A DNA stretch of 64,000 bases from Sphingomonas sp. LY29 (GTDB lineage: Bacteria; Pseudomonadota; Alphaproteobacteria; Sphingomonadales; Sphingomonadaceae): contig NZ_CP141587.1 in NCBI RefSeq assembly GCF_035593985.1, positions 372,001-436,000 on the forward strand. The letters run 5' to 3'. A program made the position numbers and the translations under genes. Below are positions 1 through 10,067 of this stretch, piece after piece. The notes beneath the pieces were generated by a model that saw nothing but the letters and a program-made list of their open reading frames with translations, was not told the DNA's origin and made no database searches. How positions within the stretch are numbered: position 1 is the first letter of the stretch; each line of letters begins with the position of its first letter.

Positions 1-239
1 TCCATATCGGCGATCAGAAGCGATTTTCGCCTCGGGCCGCCGGTATGCATGACGATATCGACTCCTTCCCACCCTTCGTAGGCGGAACGGATCTCGCTAG
101 GTGTCGCATCAAATTCCACGTCAGCAGCATCGCGGCGCTCGACCCATCGCGCCAGCCGCGCTCCCTCGATCCGCGCCAACGCGCCCGCCAGCAGCCTTTC
201 GTCGAGCCGTCCGGCTGCTATCAGTGTGGCAATGGTCAC
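1..239 (-). CDS. serB: Phosphoserine phosphatase SerB, N-terminal part (cut by window edge)
   Basis: Only the first 79 codons lie in the window; the rest is beyond base 1. The frame reads from a GTG at 239 into [10 protein letters not shown], and reaches [10 protein letters not shown] at the edge, which is how SerB proteins lead into the HAD nucleophile motif DMDST. SerB removes phosphate from O-phosphoserine, the last step of serine synthesis in the cytoplasm. The catalytic HAD core is outside the window, so the call rests on the N-terminal domain and the lead-in to the HAD motif. The gene is divergent from miaA and the two start codons overlap, so each gene's upstream control region lies inside the other's coding sequence. 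Confidence 0.8.
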   Translation of the reverse strand, partial: MTIATLIAAGRLDERLLAGALARIEGARLARWVERRDAADVEFDATPSEIRSAYEGWEGVDIVMHTGGPRRKSLLIADM

Positions 240-1161
240 GTCGCGCCCTCCAGTTCTTCTCATTGCCGGTCCCACCGCCAGCGGCAAGTCGGCGCTCGCG
301 CTGGCGGCCGCCGAGCGATGGGACGGCGTCATCGTTAACGCGGATAGCGCACAGCTCTATCGGGACCTGCCGATCCTGTCCGCGGCGCCTGGCAGAGACG
401 ATCGTGGCCGCGCCGACCACCGCCTCTACGGCTTCCGCGATGGTGCAGAGCCCTGCTCGGCGGCGGAGTGGGCAGCGCTTGTAAAGCAGGAACTCGCCGA
501 CATTCACGACAGGGGTCGTGTGCCCATCCTTGTCGGAGGGACCGGCCTCTACATCCGGACCTTACTCGACGGCATCGCCCCAATCCCGCCGATCGACCCC
601 GCCGTGCGGGCCGAAGTTCGCGGCGCTGGCGTCGCGGAGAACCTTGCCGCGCTTACCTTGCTCGATCCCGTGTCGGCGGCCAGCCTCAATGCTGGGGACA
701 CGACCCGAATTGCCCGCGCCCTCGAAGTGGTGAAGTCGACCGGCACCACTATCGGACGGTGGCAGCAGCAGAAAGAAGGCGGCATCGGCGCCACGATCGA
801 GCTTCGACCGATCATCCTCTGCCCTGATCGCGCGTGGCTCAACGCCCGCTGCGACGCGCGGTTCGAAACGATGCTTGAGGTCGGCGCCGTAGAGGAAGTG
901 GAAAAGCTGCGCGCGCGCCACCTCGACCCCCAGTTGCCGGTGATGCGCGCCATCGGAGTTGGCGAAATCGGCGCCTATCTCGATGGTCATCTAGAGCTCG
1001 ACCAAGCAGTCGCCGCCGGTCAGGCCGCAACACGGCGATATGCCAAGCGGCAATATACGTGGTTCGCGCACCAGCCACCAGCGCACTGGCCGCGATTTGC
1101 GGGGCCGCCTGAAGGAGACGGCCTCGAGCGGGCGCTGGCGCACTTAGGGCCGAAGGAGTAG
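232..1161 (+). CDS. miaA: tRNA dimethylallyltransferase MiaA
   Basis: MiaA transfers a dimethylallyl group to N6 of A37 in tRNAs that read codons starting with U, which improves reading-frame keeping. The 309-residue product is full length. It opens with the P-loop AGPTASGKS (about residues 12-20), followed by the conserved [14 protein letters not shown], and closes with the family signature [16 protein letters not shown] at 226 is an alternative start two codons upstream; ATG 232 is preferred although no clear ribosome site is visible. It is divergent from serB and is followed after 9 bases by the ilvC-like gene, suggesting cotranscription. Confidence 0.95.
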   Translation: MVTSRPPVLLIAGPTASGKSALALAAAERWDGVIVNADSAQLYRDLPILSAAPGRDDRGRADHRLYGFRDGAEPCSAAEWAALVKQELADIHDRGRVPILVGGTGLYIRTLLDGIAPIPPIDPAVRAEVRGAGVAENLAALTLLDPVSAASLNAGDTTRIARALEVVKSTGTTIGRWQQQKEGGIGATIELRPIILCPDRAWLNARCDARFETMLEVGAVEEVEKLRARHLDPQLPVMRAIGVGEIGAYLDGHLELDQAVAAGQAATRRYAKRQYTWFAHQPPAHWPRFAGPPEGDGLERALAHLGPKE

Positions 1162-1170
1162 CGCCGTCCG

Positions 1171-2136
1171 ATGGATGCGATCCGCGATCACGACATCGAC
1201 CCCGCCGCGCTCGCCGACAAGCGCGTTGCCATCGTCGGCTATGGCAATCAGGGGCGAGCACAGGCGCTGAATCTGCGTGATAGCGGCATCGAGGTTGTCG
1301 TCGCGCTTCGCGATGGCTCGGAATCGGCCAGCCGCGCGGCCAGCGACGGCGTAGCCACCGCCACCATGATCGACGCGGTGTCGAGCGCCGACCTCACCAT
1401 GTTGCTCGCCCCCGACGAGACGCTGTCCAGAATATACGAAAGTGTCGTCGGAGCGCTTCGGCCCGGATCGGCGATCGGCTTCAGCCACGGTCTCGCCATT
1501 CGCTTCGGCCAGATTGTCCCCCGAGATGACCTCGATGTCATCATGATCGCGCCGAAGGGTCCGGGCACCGCGCTTCGGTCGCTTTATGCGGAAGGCCGCG
1601 GCATGGTGGCCCTGTTCGCCATTGCCCAGGACCGGAGCGGACAGGCGGAGCGGCTCTCTTTGGCCTATGGGCGTGCGATCGGTTGCGGGCGCGCCGGCTT
1701 GCTTCGCTCGAGCTTTGCCGAGGAATGCGAAGCTGATTTGTTCAATGAGCAGGCCGTCGTGTGGGGGGCAGTACCGGAAATCCTCATCGCGGGCTTCGAC
1801 ACGCTCGTGGAGGCAGGGATTAATCCCGAGGTCGCCTACATGGAATGCGTCGGCGAACTGAAATTGCTCGCGGACCTTATCGAGCGGCGAGGCATCGCCG
1901 GGATGCGGGAGGCGATCAGCAACACGGCCGAACTCGGCGCGGTGCTTGGCGGTCCGCGCATCGTCGGCAATGCTGTACGCGCTCGAATGCGGGAAATCTT
2001 GTCCGAGATCCGCGCGGGCGAATTTGCCGACGCGCTAAGTGCTGAGGCGGCTAGCGGATATCCGCAACTGAAGGCGGCACGATCGGCCGCGGCCGTGCTG
2101 CCGGTGGAAGAGGCGCGGCGACTGATCGAGGATTAG
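1171..2136 (+). CDS. Ketol-acid reductoisomerase family protein (IlvC-like)
   Basis: Class I ketol-acid reductoisomerases isomerise and reduce acetohydroxy acids with NADPH and Mg in valine, leucine and isoleucine synthesis. This 321-residue protein has the dinucleotide loop GYGNQGRAQALNLRDSG (about 27-43), the active-site segment FSHGLAIRFG, MIAPKGPG, and the metal-binding helices around EECEADLFNEQAV and ECVGELKLLADLI, ending with ISNTAELG. It is somewhat shorter and more divergent than housekeeping IlvC: the usual MxVYYDxD N-terminus is replaced. No ilvB or ilvN is adjacent, so it may be the only IlvC or a paralogue. It is probably cotranscribed with miaA, and its stop codon overlaps that of the convergent 57-residue gene. 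Confidence 0.85.
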   Translation: MDAIRDHDIDPAALADKRVAIVGYGNQGRAQALNLRDSGIEVVVALRDGSESASRAASDGVATATMIDAVSSADLTMLLAPDETLSRIYESVVGALRPGSAIGFSHGLAIRFGQIVPRDDLDVIMIAPKGPGTALRSLYAEGRGMVALFAIAQDRSGQAERLSLAYGRAIGCGRAGLLRSSFAEECEADLFNEQAVVWGAVPEILIAGFDTLVEAGINPEVAYMECVGELKLLADLIERRGIAGMREAISNTAELGAVLGGPRIVGNAVRARMREILSEIRAGEFADALSAEAASGYPQLKAARSAAAVLPVEEARRLIED

Positions 2137-2306
2137 CCGACGATTTGCGGCTGCTCGATTTCGCGATCGCCGATCGAGGCCCGCTCGATGTAGGCTCGTT
2201 GCAATCGACGATGGGCTTCCTGCGCCTGCGGATCGGTCGTTTCGAGCGCGCGTTCGGCCTCTTCCGCCGCCCGCCGTGCGAAATAGCTCTTGTCCCGTTC
2301 GCTCAT
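2133..2306 (-). CDS. Small conserved hypothetical protein, 57 aa
   Basis: A short minus-strand gene between the ilvC-like gene and mutL. A good ribosome site (GGGAGAG) lies about 4 bases before the ATG. The product begins MSERDKSYFARRAAEEAERA and is rich in Glu, Arg and Ala, so it is probably a charged helical protein; it has no membrane segment or cysteine. I recognise it only as the kind of small protein found in Sphingomonadales, with no known function. Its stop codon overlaps the stop codon of the convergent ilvC-like gene. Confidence 0.65.
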   Translation of the reverse strand: MSERDKSYFARRAAEEAERALETTDPQAQEAHRRLQRAYIERASIGDREIEQPQIVG

Positions 2307-2386
2307 CACACTCTCCCGCCGCCGGATGGCCGGTGCCGTTCCGAATAGGGAAAAACCGCTCTTTTCGCAAGCTTGCGCGATATCCT

Positions 2387-4144
2387 TCAGCGGCGTCCGA
2401 ACAGTTTCTCAATGTCGGCGTGGGCGAGTTTGACCCATGTCGGCCGCCCGTGGTTGCATTGGCCGCTGTGCGGCGTGACTTCCATCTCACGAAGAAGGGC
2501 ATTCATTTCCGTCACCGACAGGATGCGTCCCGCGCGAACCGAGCCGTGACACGCCATGGTGGCGGCGACGTGGTCGAGCCGATCGCGAAGCGCAAGCGCT
2601 GTTCCGAGTTCGGCGAGTTCACCGGCGAGGTCGTGAAGGAGACCGCTGACGTCGGTCATTCCGAGGGGTGCGGGTGTCGCTCGAACGATCATCGCCGAGG
2701 GACCAAACCGCTCGATCTCCAGTCCAAGCCCGGCAAGCTCGGTCGCGGCTGCCTCCAGCCGGTCGCAGTCGGGCTCGTCCATTTCGACGACGTCGGGAAG
2801 GAGCAAGGCCTGCCGCGCCACCTCGCCCCCGCGGGCCGCAGCACGCATCCGCTCGAGGACCAGTCTCTCATGCGCGGCATGCTGATCGACAATGACCAAT
2901 CCGTCTTCCGCCTCGGCAACGATGTAGGTTGCGGCGACCTGCCCCCTCGCCGCCCCTAGCGGAAAACTCGGGACAGGCGCGGTCGCCGGCTCGGCGCGAG
3001 CGAGTGGCCGGAAATCGACATGGCGATCCGCGACCGCCGCCGAGGGGACGGCGTCGGGCGACCAAGGTGCGAATGCCGGGGCGAAGGTCGATTGCGGCGG
3101 CGGAGCGAGCGGTTCCTGCTGCCAAGCGGCCGGCGCCGCAAATTGCTCTCGCGCGACGCCGCGATGGCCTGCTTCCTCCAGCGCCGCACGCAGGCCCCCG
3201 ACGATCAGGCCGCGGACGGCAGCAGGATCGCGAAAGCGGACTTCGGTTTTCGCGGGGTGGACATTGATGTCGAGTTCGCCGCTGGGCACGGTCACAAATA
3301 GGGCCGCGACCGGATGGCGATCGCGTGGAACGAGGTCGCGGTAAGCCGCCCGCAAGGCCCCCGTCAGCAGGCGATCCTTTACCGGCCGCTCGTTGACGAA
3401 CAGATATTGCTGGTCCGCCATTCCCCGGTTGAAGGTCGGCAGGCTGATCACTCCGGTCAATCGCAATCCGTCACGGACGCAATCGATGCCGAGGCCGTGC
3501 CGCTCCAATTCGTGGCTGAGCAGCGCGGCGACACGCGTCGGCGCGTCCGAAGGCTGCACGCTCAACGTGCGCCGACCGTCATGGTCGACGCTGAAGCCGA
3601 CATCGGGACGCGCCATTGCCAAGCGCTTCACCACATCGAGGCAGGCGGCATATTCGGCGCGGGGCGATCGGAGAAACTTGCGCCGGGCCGGGACCTTGTC
3701 GAATAGGCCTTCGACCCGGACCGTGGTTCCAGGCGGGACGGCTACCGGCCCCTCGCCCGCCGGTTCTCCGTGATCAACGACGATCCGCCACCCCTCGCCC
3801 TCGACTGTCCGGCTCGTCACGGACAAACGCGCGACGCTGGCGATCGACGGAAGCGCTTCGCCGCGGAAACCGAAGCTCGCCACGTCCTCGATCCGGTCGT
3901 CGGGGAGCTTGGAGGTCGCGTGCCGCTCGAGGGCCAAGGCCATCTCGGATGGCGCCATGCCCGACCCGTTGTCGGCCACCTCCACGAGGTCCAGACCACC
4001 CGCCGCCAATCGAATCCCGACCATCGAGGCACCGGCGTCCAGCGCGTTTTCGACGACTTCCTTCAACGCACTGGCTGGCCGCTCCACCACCTCACCGGCA
4101 GCGATACGATTGATGAGGTCCGAGGGCAGCCTTCTTATTGACAT
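2387..4144 (-). CDS. mutL: DNA mismatch repair protein MutL
   Basis: MutL links mismatch recognition by MutS to strand incision. The 585-residue protein has the GHKL ATPase at its N-terminus (LPSDLINRIAAGEVVERPAS; the ENALDAG and DNGSGM ATP motifs; FGFRGEAL), a low-complexity Pro/Ala linker around 330-390, and a C-terminal dimerisation and nuclease domain. The endonuclease motif DQHAAHERLVLE and the late CNHGRP motif are intact, so this is a nicking MutL of the MutH-independent type. The frame remains open for 19 codons further upstream, but MSIRRLP at 4144 matches the family start. It is divergent from mreB across a 156-base gap. Confidence 0.96.
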   Translation of the reverse strand: MSIRRLPSDLINRIAAGEVVERPASALKEVVENALDAGASMVGIRLAAGGLDLVEVADNGSGMAPSEMALALERHATSKLPDDRIEDVASFGFRGEALPSIASVARLSVTSRTVEGEGWRIVVDHGEPAGEGPVAVPPGTTVRVEGLFDKVPARRKFLRSPRAEYAACLDVVKRLAMARPDVGFSVDHDGRRTLSVQPSDAPTRVAALLSHELERHGLGIDCVRDGLRLTGVISLPTFNRGMADQQYLFVNERPVKDRLLTGALRAAYRDLVPRDRHPVAALFVTVPSGELDINVHPAKTEVRFRDPAAVRGLIVGGLRAALEEAGHRGVAREQFAAPAAWQQEPLAPPPQSTFAPAFAPWSPDAVPSAAVADRHVDFRPLARAEPATAPVPSFPLGAARGQVAATYIVAEAEDGLVIVDQHAAHERLVLERMRAAARGGEVARQALLLPDVVEMDEPDCDRLEAAATELAGLGLEIERFGPSAMIVRATPAPLGMTDVSGLLHDLAGELAELGTALALRDRLDHVAATMACHGSVRAGRILSVTEMNALLREMEVTPHSGQCNHGRPTWVKLAHADIEKLFGRR

Positions 4145-4210
4145 GTTAACGGTCCTAGCCCAATCGAAAGGCTCCTGCGAAGCGGTGAATTTTGCACGCA
4201 ATTCATGTCG

Positions 4211-5344
<1,134 letters not shown>

Positions 5345-5353
5345 CGGTTCGCG

Positions 5354-6238
5354 ATGGCAGCCTCGGCGGGACCGCGCCCGGGCTGGTCGCGGCGTGCACA
5401 ATATAGCCTGTTCTTCAGCTTTCTGGCGGTGCTCGCCGGGCTGATCGTCGGTCTGGCGATGCTGATCCTGTCGATCGCTGCGCCGCAGAGCTATTCGGCG
5501 GTCCGCGGAGCCGCACTCGACGTCACCGCGCCGATTACCGGCGCGCTCGACGAGGTGACGACGACCGTCGCGGGCCTCAGCAATGGCGCCGGCGACTATT
5601 GGGACGCGATCGATCAGAACGGCCAGCTGAAACGCGAGCGAACGGTCATGATGCGCCGAATGGTCGAGGCGCGCGCGATCCTCGAAGAGAACCGCCAACT
5701 CAAGTCGGCGCTCGGGCTTCGCGATCAGCTTCCGGAGTCGGTCGCGACCGCGCGGGTCGTCGGATCGTCGTTCGAAAGTCCGCGCCGGTTCGCGGTAATC
5801 ACGGCTGGGTCGAACGACGGCGTCTCGATCGGAATGCCCGTCCGGGCCGCGGAAGGCCTGATTGGTCGAGTGGTTGATTCGGGACGGATCGCCAGTCGGG
5901 TTCTTTTGGTCAGCGATCGCGCGAACATCGTCCCCGCCCGAATCCTTCGCGGCGGCCAGCCGGTGATCTCGACCGGGCGCGGCGACGGGACGATCGATGT
6001 TCGGCCGTTGGAGGTCGGGCGCAATCCTTTCAAACCCGGCGATATCATCGTCACCTCCGGCACCGGTGGGCTCTATCCTCCGCTCGTCCCGATTGGAAAA
6101 GTGATCCGGCTGGACGATGACGGCGCCGTGGCGATCCCGATCGCCGATCCATCCAAGGTCAGTTTCGCCGTCATTCAGCGGCCTTACCAACCGGCGGCGC
6201 TGGCCGCCGCCGCCGCGCCCGACCCCGAGGCGCCCTGA
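5354..6238 (+). CDS. mreC: Rod shape-determining protein MreC
   Basis: MreC is a bitopic protein whose periplasmic domain links MreB to PBP2 and RodA. The 294-residue product has one transmembrane segment near residues 18-40, a coiled coil rich in Glu and Arg around 85-120 (QNGQLKRERTVMMRRMVEAR), then the beta-rich domain with GSNDGVSIGMPV and VTSGTGGLYPPLVPIGKV. The C-terminus is an Ala/Pro-rich tail. It starts 9 bases after mreB and its stop overlaps the mreD start. Confidence 0.95.
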   Translation: MAASAGPRPGWSRRAQYSLFFSFLAVLAGLIVGLAMLILSIAAPQSYSAVRGAALDVTAPITGALDEVTTTVAGLSNGAGDYWDAIDQNGQLKRERTVMMRRMVEARAILEENRQLKSALGLRDQLPESVATARVVGSSFESPRRFAVITAGSNDGVSIGMPVRAAEGLIGRVVDSGRIASRVLLVSDRANIVPARILRGGQPVISTGRGDGTIDVRPLEVGRNPFKPGDIIVTSGTGGLYPPLVPIGKVIRLDDDGAVAIPIADPSKVSFAVIQRPYQPAALAAAAAPDPEAP

Positions 6239-6771
6239 TGGTCCGCTCCGCGCTCGGCAACCGCGGTGGCACCGGACCGCTCGCGAAGGGGCCGCGAGCC
6301 TTCGCGGCCTATTACCCTGCGGCGACCGTCGTGGCGGGTTCGATGATGTCGCTCCTGCCGATCGTCTCGCACTCCGGCTGGTGGCCCGATTGGGGCCTGC
6401 TGATGCTGGTCGCATGGCGCCTTCTTCGCGCCGATCCCTTCCCCGCGTGGTGGGCGGCGCCACTCGGCTTCGTGAACGACCTGATCGTCGGGAATCCCAT
6501 CGGCCTGTCGGTGGCGCTATGGGCCGCGATCATGGTCGCGATGGATATCCTCGACCGTCGGACGATGTGGCGGGACTATTGGATCGAATGGGCGATTGCC
6601 TGCCTGTTTATCGCGCTCGACGAACTGGCGCAGTGGCAGGTCGCCGCGCTTCTCGGTGCGCCGGTCCCGATGCGTCTCTCGACTACTCCCGCCATCATCC
6701 TCTCGATCCTGTGCTTTCCGATCGTGGCCTTCCTCGCCGCGCGGATTGATCGGTGGAGGCTGGGCCGATGA
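6238..6771 (+). CDS. mreD: Rod shape-determining protein MreD
   Basis: MreD is the integral membrane partner of MreC in the elongasome. The 177-residue protein has about five hydrophobic segments (for example AALLGAPVPMRLSTTPAIIL and CFPIVAFLAARI) and the family-typical stretch LLMLVAWRLLRADPFPAWWAAPLGFVND. Sequence conservation in MreD is low, so position between mreC and mrdA carries much of the call. Its start overlaps the mreC stop by one base and its stop overlaps the mrdA start in an ATGA, indicating translational coupling. Confidence 0.92.
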   Translation: MVRSALGNRGGTGPLAKGPRAFAAYYPAATVVAGSMMSLLPIVSHSGWWPDWGLLMLVAWRLLRADPFPAWWAAPLGFVNDLIVGNPIGLSVALWAAIMVAMDILDRRTMWRDYWIEWAIACLFIALDELAQWQVAALLGAPVPMRLSTTPAIILSILCFPIVAFLAARIDRWRLGR

Positions 6772-8690
6772 AGGGCGGACGCTTCACCAACGTTCACCAG
6801 TCGATGACCTTCACCCGGCGGATGACCATCGTCGGCGGGGTCCAGGCCGCGTTCGGGTCGTTGTTGATCGCTCGGCTCGGCTACCTGTCGGTCAACCAGA
6901 ACGAGCATTACCAGCTGTTGTCCGAAAGCAACCGCGTCCAGTTGATCGTCGTCCCGCCCCGCCGCGGCTGGATCGTCGATCGGGGCGGCAAGCCGATCGC
7001 GATCAATCGCTCCGACTTTCGCATCGACATCATCCCCGACCAGCTTGAAAAGCCAACCGAAACGCTTCGCCTGCTGACCAGCCTGCTCGCGCTGAGCGCA
7101 GATGACGTCGACCGGATCATCAAGGAACTGAAGGCGGCCAAGGGCTACCAGCCGGTGCAGGTCGCCGAGAACGTACCCTACGACCAATATGCGGCCGTGA
7201 CGGTCCGTCTCCCGGAGATGCCGGGCGTCCAGCCGATGCGCGGCTTTTCCCGCTTCTACCCGACCGGACCGGCAGTGGGACATCTTGTCGGATATGTCGG
7301 CGCCGCCTCTGCGAAGGATTACGAAGAGGAAAAGAATCCCCTCCTGATCACACCGGGTTTCAAGATCGGTAAAGAAGGCCTTGAAAAGACCCTCGAAAAG
7401 AGTCTTCGTGGCGCACCCGGTGGTCAGCGCGTCGAACTCACCGCGCGAGGCAAGCTCGTCCGCGAATTGACGCCGAAGCCCGACAAGTCCGGATCCACCA
7501 TCCGCCTGTCGATCAATGCCGACCTTCAGGAATTTGCGGCACGACGTTTGGGCGAAGAGTCTGGCAGTTGCACCGTCATCGACTGTTTGACGGGCGACAT
7601 TCTTTGCATGGCGTCGATGCCTGCCTACGATCCGAACAGTTTCTCCGACGGGATCGGATCGACCGAGTGGCGAATGCTGTCCCAGGACGAGCGGCATCCG
7701 CTTAATAACAAGATCCTTTCGGCGCTTTACCCTCCGGGTTCGACGATCAAGCCGATGAATGGGCTGGCACTGATGGCGCATGGCATCGACCCGGACGAAA
7801 CTGTCCATTGTCCAGGCGGCTATCGGCTCGGCAACCGCTTCTTCCGCTGCCTCGGGCGTCACGGGTCGGTGAACATGCGCCGTGCCATCGCGAAAAGCTG
7901 CAACACCTATTTCTACGCAATGGGCAACCGCATCGGCTACGACAACATCGCGCCGATGGCCAGGCGCCTCGGGCTCGGCCAGAAGTTCGACCTGCCGGTC
8001 GCCAGCCAGAGCTTCGGTACGGTGCCCGACAGCGCATGGAAGCGGCGGCGGTTCGAAACGACCAAGCGGCTAATCGAGCGTCCGGACTGGACGTCGTCGG
8101 ACACGCTCAACGCCTCGATCGGTCAGGGTTTCCTGATCGTCAATCCACTGCAATTGGCCGTCATGTCGGCGCGCATCGCGTCGGGCCGCGACTTGCAGCC
8201 GGGCCTTGTCGGGGTGCGGACGAAACCTGCCCCGCTCCTCGGCATTCCCCAGGAACATCTCGACGCAGTGCGCGGCGGGATGTGGGAAGTCGTCAACGGC
8301 GACGGAACCGCGGGCGCGAGCCGGCTGCAACTCCCCGGAATTGAGATGGGCGGCAAGACGGGCACCGCGCAGGTACGCAAGATCGCCGGTTCCCAGAGGG
8401 GCCAGTCGGGCGAATGGAAGTATCGCGATCACGGCCTGTTCGTCTGTTTCGCGCCGACCAGCAACCCGCGATACGCCGCCTCGGTCGTGATCGAGCATGG
8501 GATGGGCGGCTCGCGCGCCGCGGCGCCGGTCGCGAAGGACGTGCTGACCTTCCTGTTCGACCGCGACAAAGCAATGGCCTCGCTTACGGCACTGGAAACG
8601 CAGTGGGGCGGAACGCTCGCCCAGCGAACCGCGCGACGCCAGTCCGAATTCGAAGCCTTGTCCAAGGCGGCGTTGAGCCAGTCGGCATGA
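6768..8690 (+). CDS. mrdA: Peptidoglycan D,D-transpeptidase MrdA (penicillin-binding protein 2)
   Basis: PBP2 cross-links new peptidoglycan during elongation, paired with the glycosyltransferase RodA. The 640-residue product has a single N-terminal membrane segment (about 20-38), the non-penicillin-binding dimerisation domain (PRRGWIVDRGGKPIA onward), and the transpeptidase domain with the serine motif PPGSTIKP, the SxN motif SCNTYFYAMG and the KTGTAQ motif. Three active-site motifs are intact. It starts in an ATGA overlap with mreD and overlaps rodA the same way. The frame is open five codons further upstream, but the overlap favours ATG 6768. Confidence 0.96.
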   Translation: MKGGRFTNVHQSMTFTRRMTIVGGVQAAFGSLLIARLGYLSVNQNEHYQLLSESNRVQLIVVPPRRGWIVDRGGKPIAINRSDFRIDIIPDQLEKPTETLRLLTSLLALSADDVDRIIKELKAAKGYQPVQVAENVPYDQYAAVTVRLPEMPGVQPMRGFSRFYPTGPAVGHLVGYVGAASAKDYEEEKNPLLITPGFKIGKEGLEKTLEKSLRGAPGGQRVELTARGKLVRELTPKPDKSGSTIRLSINADLQEFAARRLGEESGSCTVIDCLTGDILCMASMPAYDPNSFSDGIGSTEWRMLSQDERHPLNNKILSALYPPGSTIKPMNGLALMAHGIDPDETVHCPGGYRLGNRFFRCLGRHGSVNMRRAIAKSCNTYFYAMGNRIGYDNIAPMARRLGLGQKFDLPVASQSFGTVPDSAWKRRRFETTKRLIERPDWTSSDTLNASIGQGFLIVNPLQLAVMSARIASGRDLQPGLVGVRTKPAPLLGIPQEHLDAVRGGMWEVVNGDGTAGASRLQLPGIEMGGKTGTAQVRKIAGSQRGQSGEWKYRDHGLFVCFAPTSNPRYAASVVIEHGMGGSRAAAPVAKDVLTFLFDRDKAMASLTALETQWGGTLAQRTARRQSEFEALSKAALSQSA

Positions 8691-9799
8691 TCAGCTCGGC
8701 CATCATTCCACAGCCACTCGCCCGCCTTCCTTGGCGGCTGATCTGGCTGGTCGCGCTGATCTGCACGATCGGCGTCGTCACGCTCTATTCCGCGGCGGGT
8801 GGATCGATGTCGCCGTGGGCGGTCAAGCAGGGCGTCACGATTCTCGGCTTCGCCGCTGTCTCGATCGCGATCAGCTACATCCCCGAAAGCTTCATCAAGC
8901 AAACGACCTTCCCTGCCTATCTCGCGATCGTGGTGATGCTCGTGATCGTCGAAATGGTTGGATTCGTCGGCAAGGGCGCCCAGCGCTGGATCGACCTTGG
9001 CTTCATCCGGCTGCAGCCTTCGGAGTTCATGAAACCCGCGATCGTGCTGACGCTGGCACGCTTCTATGAGCTCCTGCCCGCTGGCGACGTCCGCAAGTGG
9101 CGAGGTCTATGGCCCGCAGCCGCGCTGGTGCTGGTCCCGTTCGCGCTCATCCTCGTCCAGCCCGACCTCGGCACCGCGACCATGGTACTCCTTGGCGGGA
9201 TCACCGTCATGTTCATCGCCGGACTGCCGATGTGGTATTTCGTGTCCGCCGGCGCCGCGCTCGCGGCCGCACTTCCGGTCGTGTATGCGATGATGCACGG
9301 CTATCAGCGCAAGCGAGTGCTCATCTTCCTCGATCCCGAGAGCGATCCGCTCGGCGCCGGCTACCATATCAGCCAGTCAAAGATCGCGATCGGTTCGGGT
9401 GGAATCTGGGGCAAGGGCTATCTCAACGGCAGCCAGAGCCACCTCGACTATCTTCCCGAAGGTCACACCGACTTCGTGTTCGCGACCTTTGTTGAGGAAT
9501 GGGGCCTCGTTGGCGGCGTCTTGCTGATTGCCGCCTTCTTCCTGGTTATTCGGTGGGGAATGAGCGTCAGCAAAAAAGCGAAGACGCGCTACGGCCAGCT
9601 GAGCGCGGCCGGCCTGACCGCGACGATCTTCTTTTACGTCTCGATCAACCTGATGATGGTGATGGGCTTGGCGCCCGTCGTCGGTATCCCGCTTCCGCTC
9701 GTCAGCTTCGGCGGCTCGGCAGTGATGACGGTCATGATCTGCCTGGGGCTGCTGATGTCGCTCGAACGGCAGGCGCGAACACGATCGACGCTGCAATAG
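8687..9799 (+). CDS. rodA: Peptidoglycan glycosyltransferase RodA
   Basis: RodA is the SEDS-family enzyme that polymerises lipid II during elongation. The 370-residue protein has about ten transmembrane segments and SEDS landmarks: GFVGKGAQRWIDLGFIRLQPSEFMKP, LVQPDLGTATMVLLGG, ALGSGGIWGKG-type (AIGSGGIWGKGY), LPEGHTDFVFATFVEEWG, and the late PLVSFGGSAV. Translation starts at an ATG overlapping the mrdA stop. It is the last gene of the elongation operon; the tRNA gene follows about 100 bases later. Confidence 0.96.
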   Translation: MISSAIIPQPLARLPWRLIWLVALICTIGVVTLYSAAGGSMSPWAVKQGVTILGFAAVSIAISYIPESFIKQTTFPAYLAIVVMLVIVEMVGFVGKGAQRWIDLGFIRLQPSEFMKPAIVLTLARFYELLPAGDVRKWRGLWPAAALVLVPFALILVQPDLGTATMVLLGGITVMFIAGLPMWYFVSAGAALAAALPVVYAMMHGYQRKRVLIFLDPESDPLGAGYHISQSKIAIGSGGIWGKGYLNGSQSHLDYLPEGHTDFVFATFVEEWGLVGGVLLIAAFFLVIRWGMSVSKKAKTRYGQLSAAGLTATIFFYVSINLMMVMGLAPVVGIPLPLVSFGGSAVMTVMICLGLLMSLERQARTRSTLQ

Positions 9800-9898
9800 G
9801 AAATTTAGCGCAGACGGTGGTTGCGCGGTTCCCAAAGCCTTGTTAGATGCCCGCCCGCGCCCCCGCCACATCGGCGGCGACCAGCGCACTCCCCATGG

Positions 9899-9974
<76 letters not shown>

Positions 9975-10067
9975 TCCTCCTTCGTTTCTCGCATATCAGC
10001 CGGGACGGTGCAGGCCGGAAGAGGCTTGCGCTATCGTTTGTTCGATATTGCGCCTAAGGGCCGCAGA

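Noticed and set aside
6576..7862. A 428-codon open frame antisense to mrdA
   Set aside because: No recognisable domain; shadow of a high-GC gene with all transpeptidase motifs intact.
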